Source of the DNA: an uncultured Flavobacteriaceae bacterium
GTDB lineage: Bacteria > Bacteroidota > Bacteroidia > Flavobacteriales > Flavobacteriaceae
DNA length: 64,000 bases
Direction: 5' to 3'
NCBI GenBank assembly: GCA_947488435.1
Contig: CANKZG010000001.1
Location: 1,542,308-1,606,307, forward strand
Made by a program: the position numbers and the translations under genes. The notes beneath the pieces are model-generated. The model was not told the origin of the DNA. It was given only the letters and a program-made list of their open reading frames with translations, and searched no databases. Positions 62,279-64,000 of the stretch are shown in pieces; within the stretch, counting starts at the first letter, position 1; each line of letters begins with the position of its first letter.

Positions 62279-62980
62279 ATGATAGAAATAAAAGAACTAC
62301 ACAAGTCCTATAAAATGGGCAGCAATTCCCTTCACGTTTTAAAAGGTATCAATATCTCAATAGCAGAAGGAGAGTTGGTAGCAATTATGGGATCTTCGGG
62401 TTCCGGTAAATCAACATTACTAAACATCTTAGGAATGCTTGATGTTGCGGATACGGGAGACTATACCTTGGATAATGTCCCAATTAAGGACCTAAATGAA
62501 ACCAAAGCCGCAAAATATCGAAATAAGTTTTTGGGCTTCGTATTTCAATCCTTCAACTTGATCAATTACAAAAGTGCAATGGAAAATGTTGCACTACCCT
62601 TATACTACCAAAAGGTTAACCGAAAAGAACGTCAGAAAAAGGCGTTAAAATACTTAGAGCAAGTAGGGCTTAAGGAATGGGCTTCGCATTTGCCTAGTGA
62701 ACTTTCCGGGGGACAAAAGCAACGGGTCGCTATTGCAAGAGCTATGGCCGCAGAGCCTAAAGTGCTTCTGGCGGATGAGCCTACAGGAGCCTTAGATAGT
62801 ACAACATCTTATGAAGTGATGGATCTGATTCAGAAAATTAACGACGATGGAAATACCATCTTAATCGTTACACACGAACCAGATATTGCAGATATGTGCA
62901 AACGTATTGTACACCTAAAAGATGGTGTTATCGTTGAGGATAAAAAAATAGAACAAGTAAGAGCTTCAGCTTATGTTTGA
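62279..62980 (+). CDS. MacB/LolD-type ABC transporter ATPase
   Basis: 233 residues. Walker [10 protein letters not shown] (38-46), Q-loop in [18 protein letters not shown], signature LSGGQKQR, Walker [13 protein letters not shown], switch His in IVTHEPD. The family powers MacB-type efflux and lipoprotein export (LolD). The downstream permease overlaps by 8 bases, so the two are partners. It is also the only MacB-type ATPase in the window and might serve the ATPase-less permeases at 39148-41677. Confidence 0.93.
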   Translation: MIEIKELHKSYKMGSNSLHVLKGINISIAEGELVAIMGSSGSGKSTLLNILGMLDVADTGDYTLDNVPIKDLNETKAAKYRNKFLGFVFQSFNLINYKSAMENVALPLYYQKVNRKERQKKALKYLEQVGLKEWASHLPSELSGGQKQRVAIARAMAAEPKVLLADEPTGALDSTTSYEVMDLIQKINDDGNTILIVTHEPDIADMCKRIVHLKDGVIVEDKKIEQVRASAYV

Positions 62981-64000
62981 TAGAGACGTTTGGCAAGAAA
63001 TATTTTTCACGCTAAAAAGTAACAAACTCCGAACTTTTTTAACCGGGTTTTCGGTGGGATGGGCGATTTTCATTTTGGTGATGCTTTTAGCATCTGTAAA
63101 TGGTATGCAAAATGGATTTACGGGACAGTTCAATGACGATGCTACCAATTCTATCTTTGTACGCCCAGGAACTACAACTAAGGCATATGCTGGTTTTGAA
63201 GAAGGACGTAGAATTCAACTTAAAAATGATGATGTCGCTTATATCAGGGAAAGCTTTCCTAACGATATCGAATACATCAGCGGACGTTATTTTACCAATA
63301 CCAGTGCACGTTATAAAAGTGAAACAGGTTCTTATCCCGTTCAAGCGGTAGATCCTGAGTTCCAAATTATCGAAAAAACAATCATTACCAAAGGACGTTA
63401 TTTTAATGATGCAGATGTTGCGAATGCAGCTAAAGTAGCCGTTATAGGACGTAAAGTAAGAGAAGATCTCTTCAAAAAAGAAGATCCTATTGGGAAGTTT
63501 GTAGAACTGAATGGATTGTCGTTTAAGATTATCGGAATATTTACAGACGATGGCGATGATAACGCAGAGCGAAGATTGTACGCTCCTTTAAGTACCTATC
63601 AACGGATTTATGGAAATACCGACAACATCAATCAGGTAGCGCTAACTTATAATCCAAGATACGATTTGGCTAAAGCCTTAGAGTTTTCAGATCGTTTAGA
63701 GATCCTAATGAAAAGAAGACATAAAGTTTCACCTGAAGATCAATCAGGAATTAATATCTGGAACTATGCGGAAGCCTTCGATAATATCAGCAGTTTTTCT
63801 GCAGTTTTAAGTACCGTAAGTATTGCCGTAGCCTTTTTGATTTTAATAGCAGGTATTGTGGGTATTGGAAACATTATGATTTTTACGATTAAAGAACGTA
63901 CCAAAGAAATAGGGGTTCGCAAAGCCTTAGGGGCTAAACCAAGCCAGATTATTAATCTGGTATTACTAGAGGCTACATTCATTACAACCATATCAGGATT
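62973..64000 (+). CDS. MacB/FtsX-type ABC transporter permease, cut by window end
   Basis: Open from ATG 62973 to the window edge (342 codons). It begins [19 protein letters not shown], has TM1 (LRTFLTGFSVGWAIFILVMLLASV), a periplasmic MacB_PCD domain, and the FtsX core GIVGIGNIMIFTIKERTKEIGVRKALGAKPSQI near the end. It is paralogous to the permease at 39148. A further permease and an adaptor probably follow outside the window. Confidence 0.9.
   Translation, partial: MFDRDVWQEIFFTLKSNKLRTFLTGFSVGWAIFILVMLLASVNGMQNGFTGQFNDDATNSIFVRPGTTTKAYAGFEEGRRIQLKNDDVAYIRESFPNDIEYISGRYFTNTSARYKSETGSYPVQAVDPEFQIIEKTIITKGRYFNDADVANAAKVAVIGRKVREDLFKKEDPIGKFVELNGLSFKIIGIFTDDGDDNAERRLYAPLSTYQRIYGNTDNINQVALTYNPRYDLAKALEFSDRLEILMKRRHKVSPEDQSGINIWNYAEAFDNISSFSAVLSTVSIAVAFLILIAGIVGIGNIMIFTIKERTKEIGVRKALGAKPSQIINLVLLEATFITTISG

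Overview
The window is chromosomal DNA of a marine-type member of the Flavobacteriaceae (Bacteroidota). The evidence is the sprA gliding/type 9 secretion gene next to ruvA, Bacteroidota-type promoters (TAnnTTTG at -7), weak Shine-Dalgarno sequences, AT-rich DNA, the flavobacterial cytochrome oxidase assembly gene order, and double-glycine peptide leaders of the Bacteroidota type. No rRNA, tRNA, CRISPR array or insertion sequence was seen.

Region 1 (1-9981): after the start of a leftward alcohol dehydrogenase-like gene comes a complete reductive pyrimidine degradation locus. It holds malonate/methylmalonate semialdehyde dehydrogenase, a beta-alanine-type aminotransferase, an NCS1 nucleobase transporter with an unusual soluble insert, dihydropyrimidinase, beta-ureidopropionase and both dihydropyrimidine dehydrogenase subunits (PreT, PreA). 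Together they can take uracil/thymine to beta-alanine or its methyl homologue and on to acetyl- or propionyl-CoA. Region 2 (9978-12235) is an overlapping four-gene cassette (DoxX-like, DUF2071, methyltransferase, membrane protein) of unknown job.

Region 3 (12309-33582) is mostly housekeeping: a large acyl-CoA dehydrogenase/oxidase, ruvB, cytochrome P450, queG, an MFS sugar-type transporter, malic enzyme, ruvA, the 2386-residue sprA, gcvH, a VanZ-like gene, two TonB genes and a metallo-beta-lactamase-fold hydrolase. Region 4 (33645-39044) is a cytochrome c oxidase assembly and subunit cluster: heme O synthase, two subunit III proteins, subunit IV, a cysteine-free SCO-like protein, SCO, DUF420 and a small CxxC protein.

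Region 5 (39055-43044) is a MacB-type efflux locus with two permeases and an adaptor but no ATPase. Region 6 (43058-60982) is an accessory island. It holds a double-glycine peptide gene followed by a lipoprotein subtilisin, six paralogous membrane-spanning regulators (periplasmic TPR, one TM helix, cytoplasmic AraC DNA-binding domain), and a bacteriocin-type cluster (small HTH protein, two GG-leader Gly-rich peptides, small membrane proteins, a redoxin and a C39-peptidase ABC exporter). Four regulators form a tandem operon that ends in the relic of a fifth. A repeated operator-like motif (ATTCGTRAAT...) lies upstream of both peptide-linked units and of the regulator array. This island is the best candidate for an undescribed system: peptide production, export and proteolysis coupled to one-component transmembrane peptide sensing.

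Region 7 (61228-64000) holds two paralogous small membrane proteins and a second MacB-type locus (ATPase plus a permease cut by the window end). Its promoter matches that of region 5 in a TGTAACA-N16-GTCT pattern, which suggests shared control by an ECF sigma factor.
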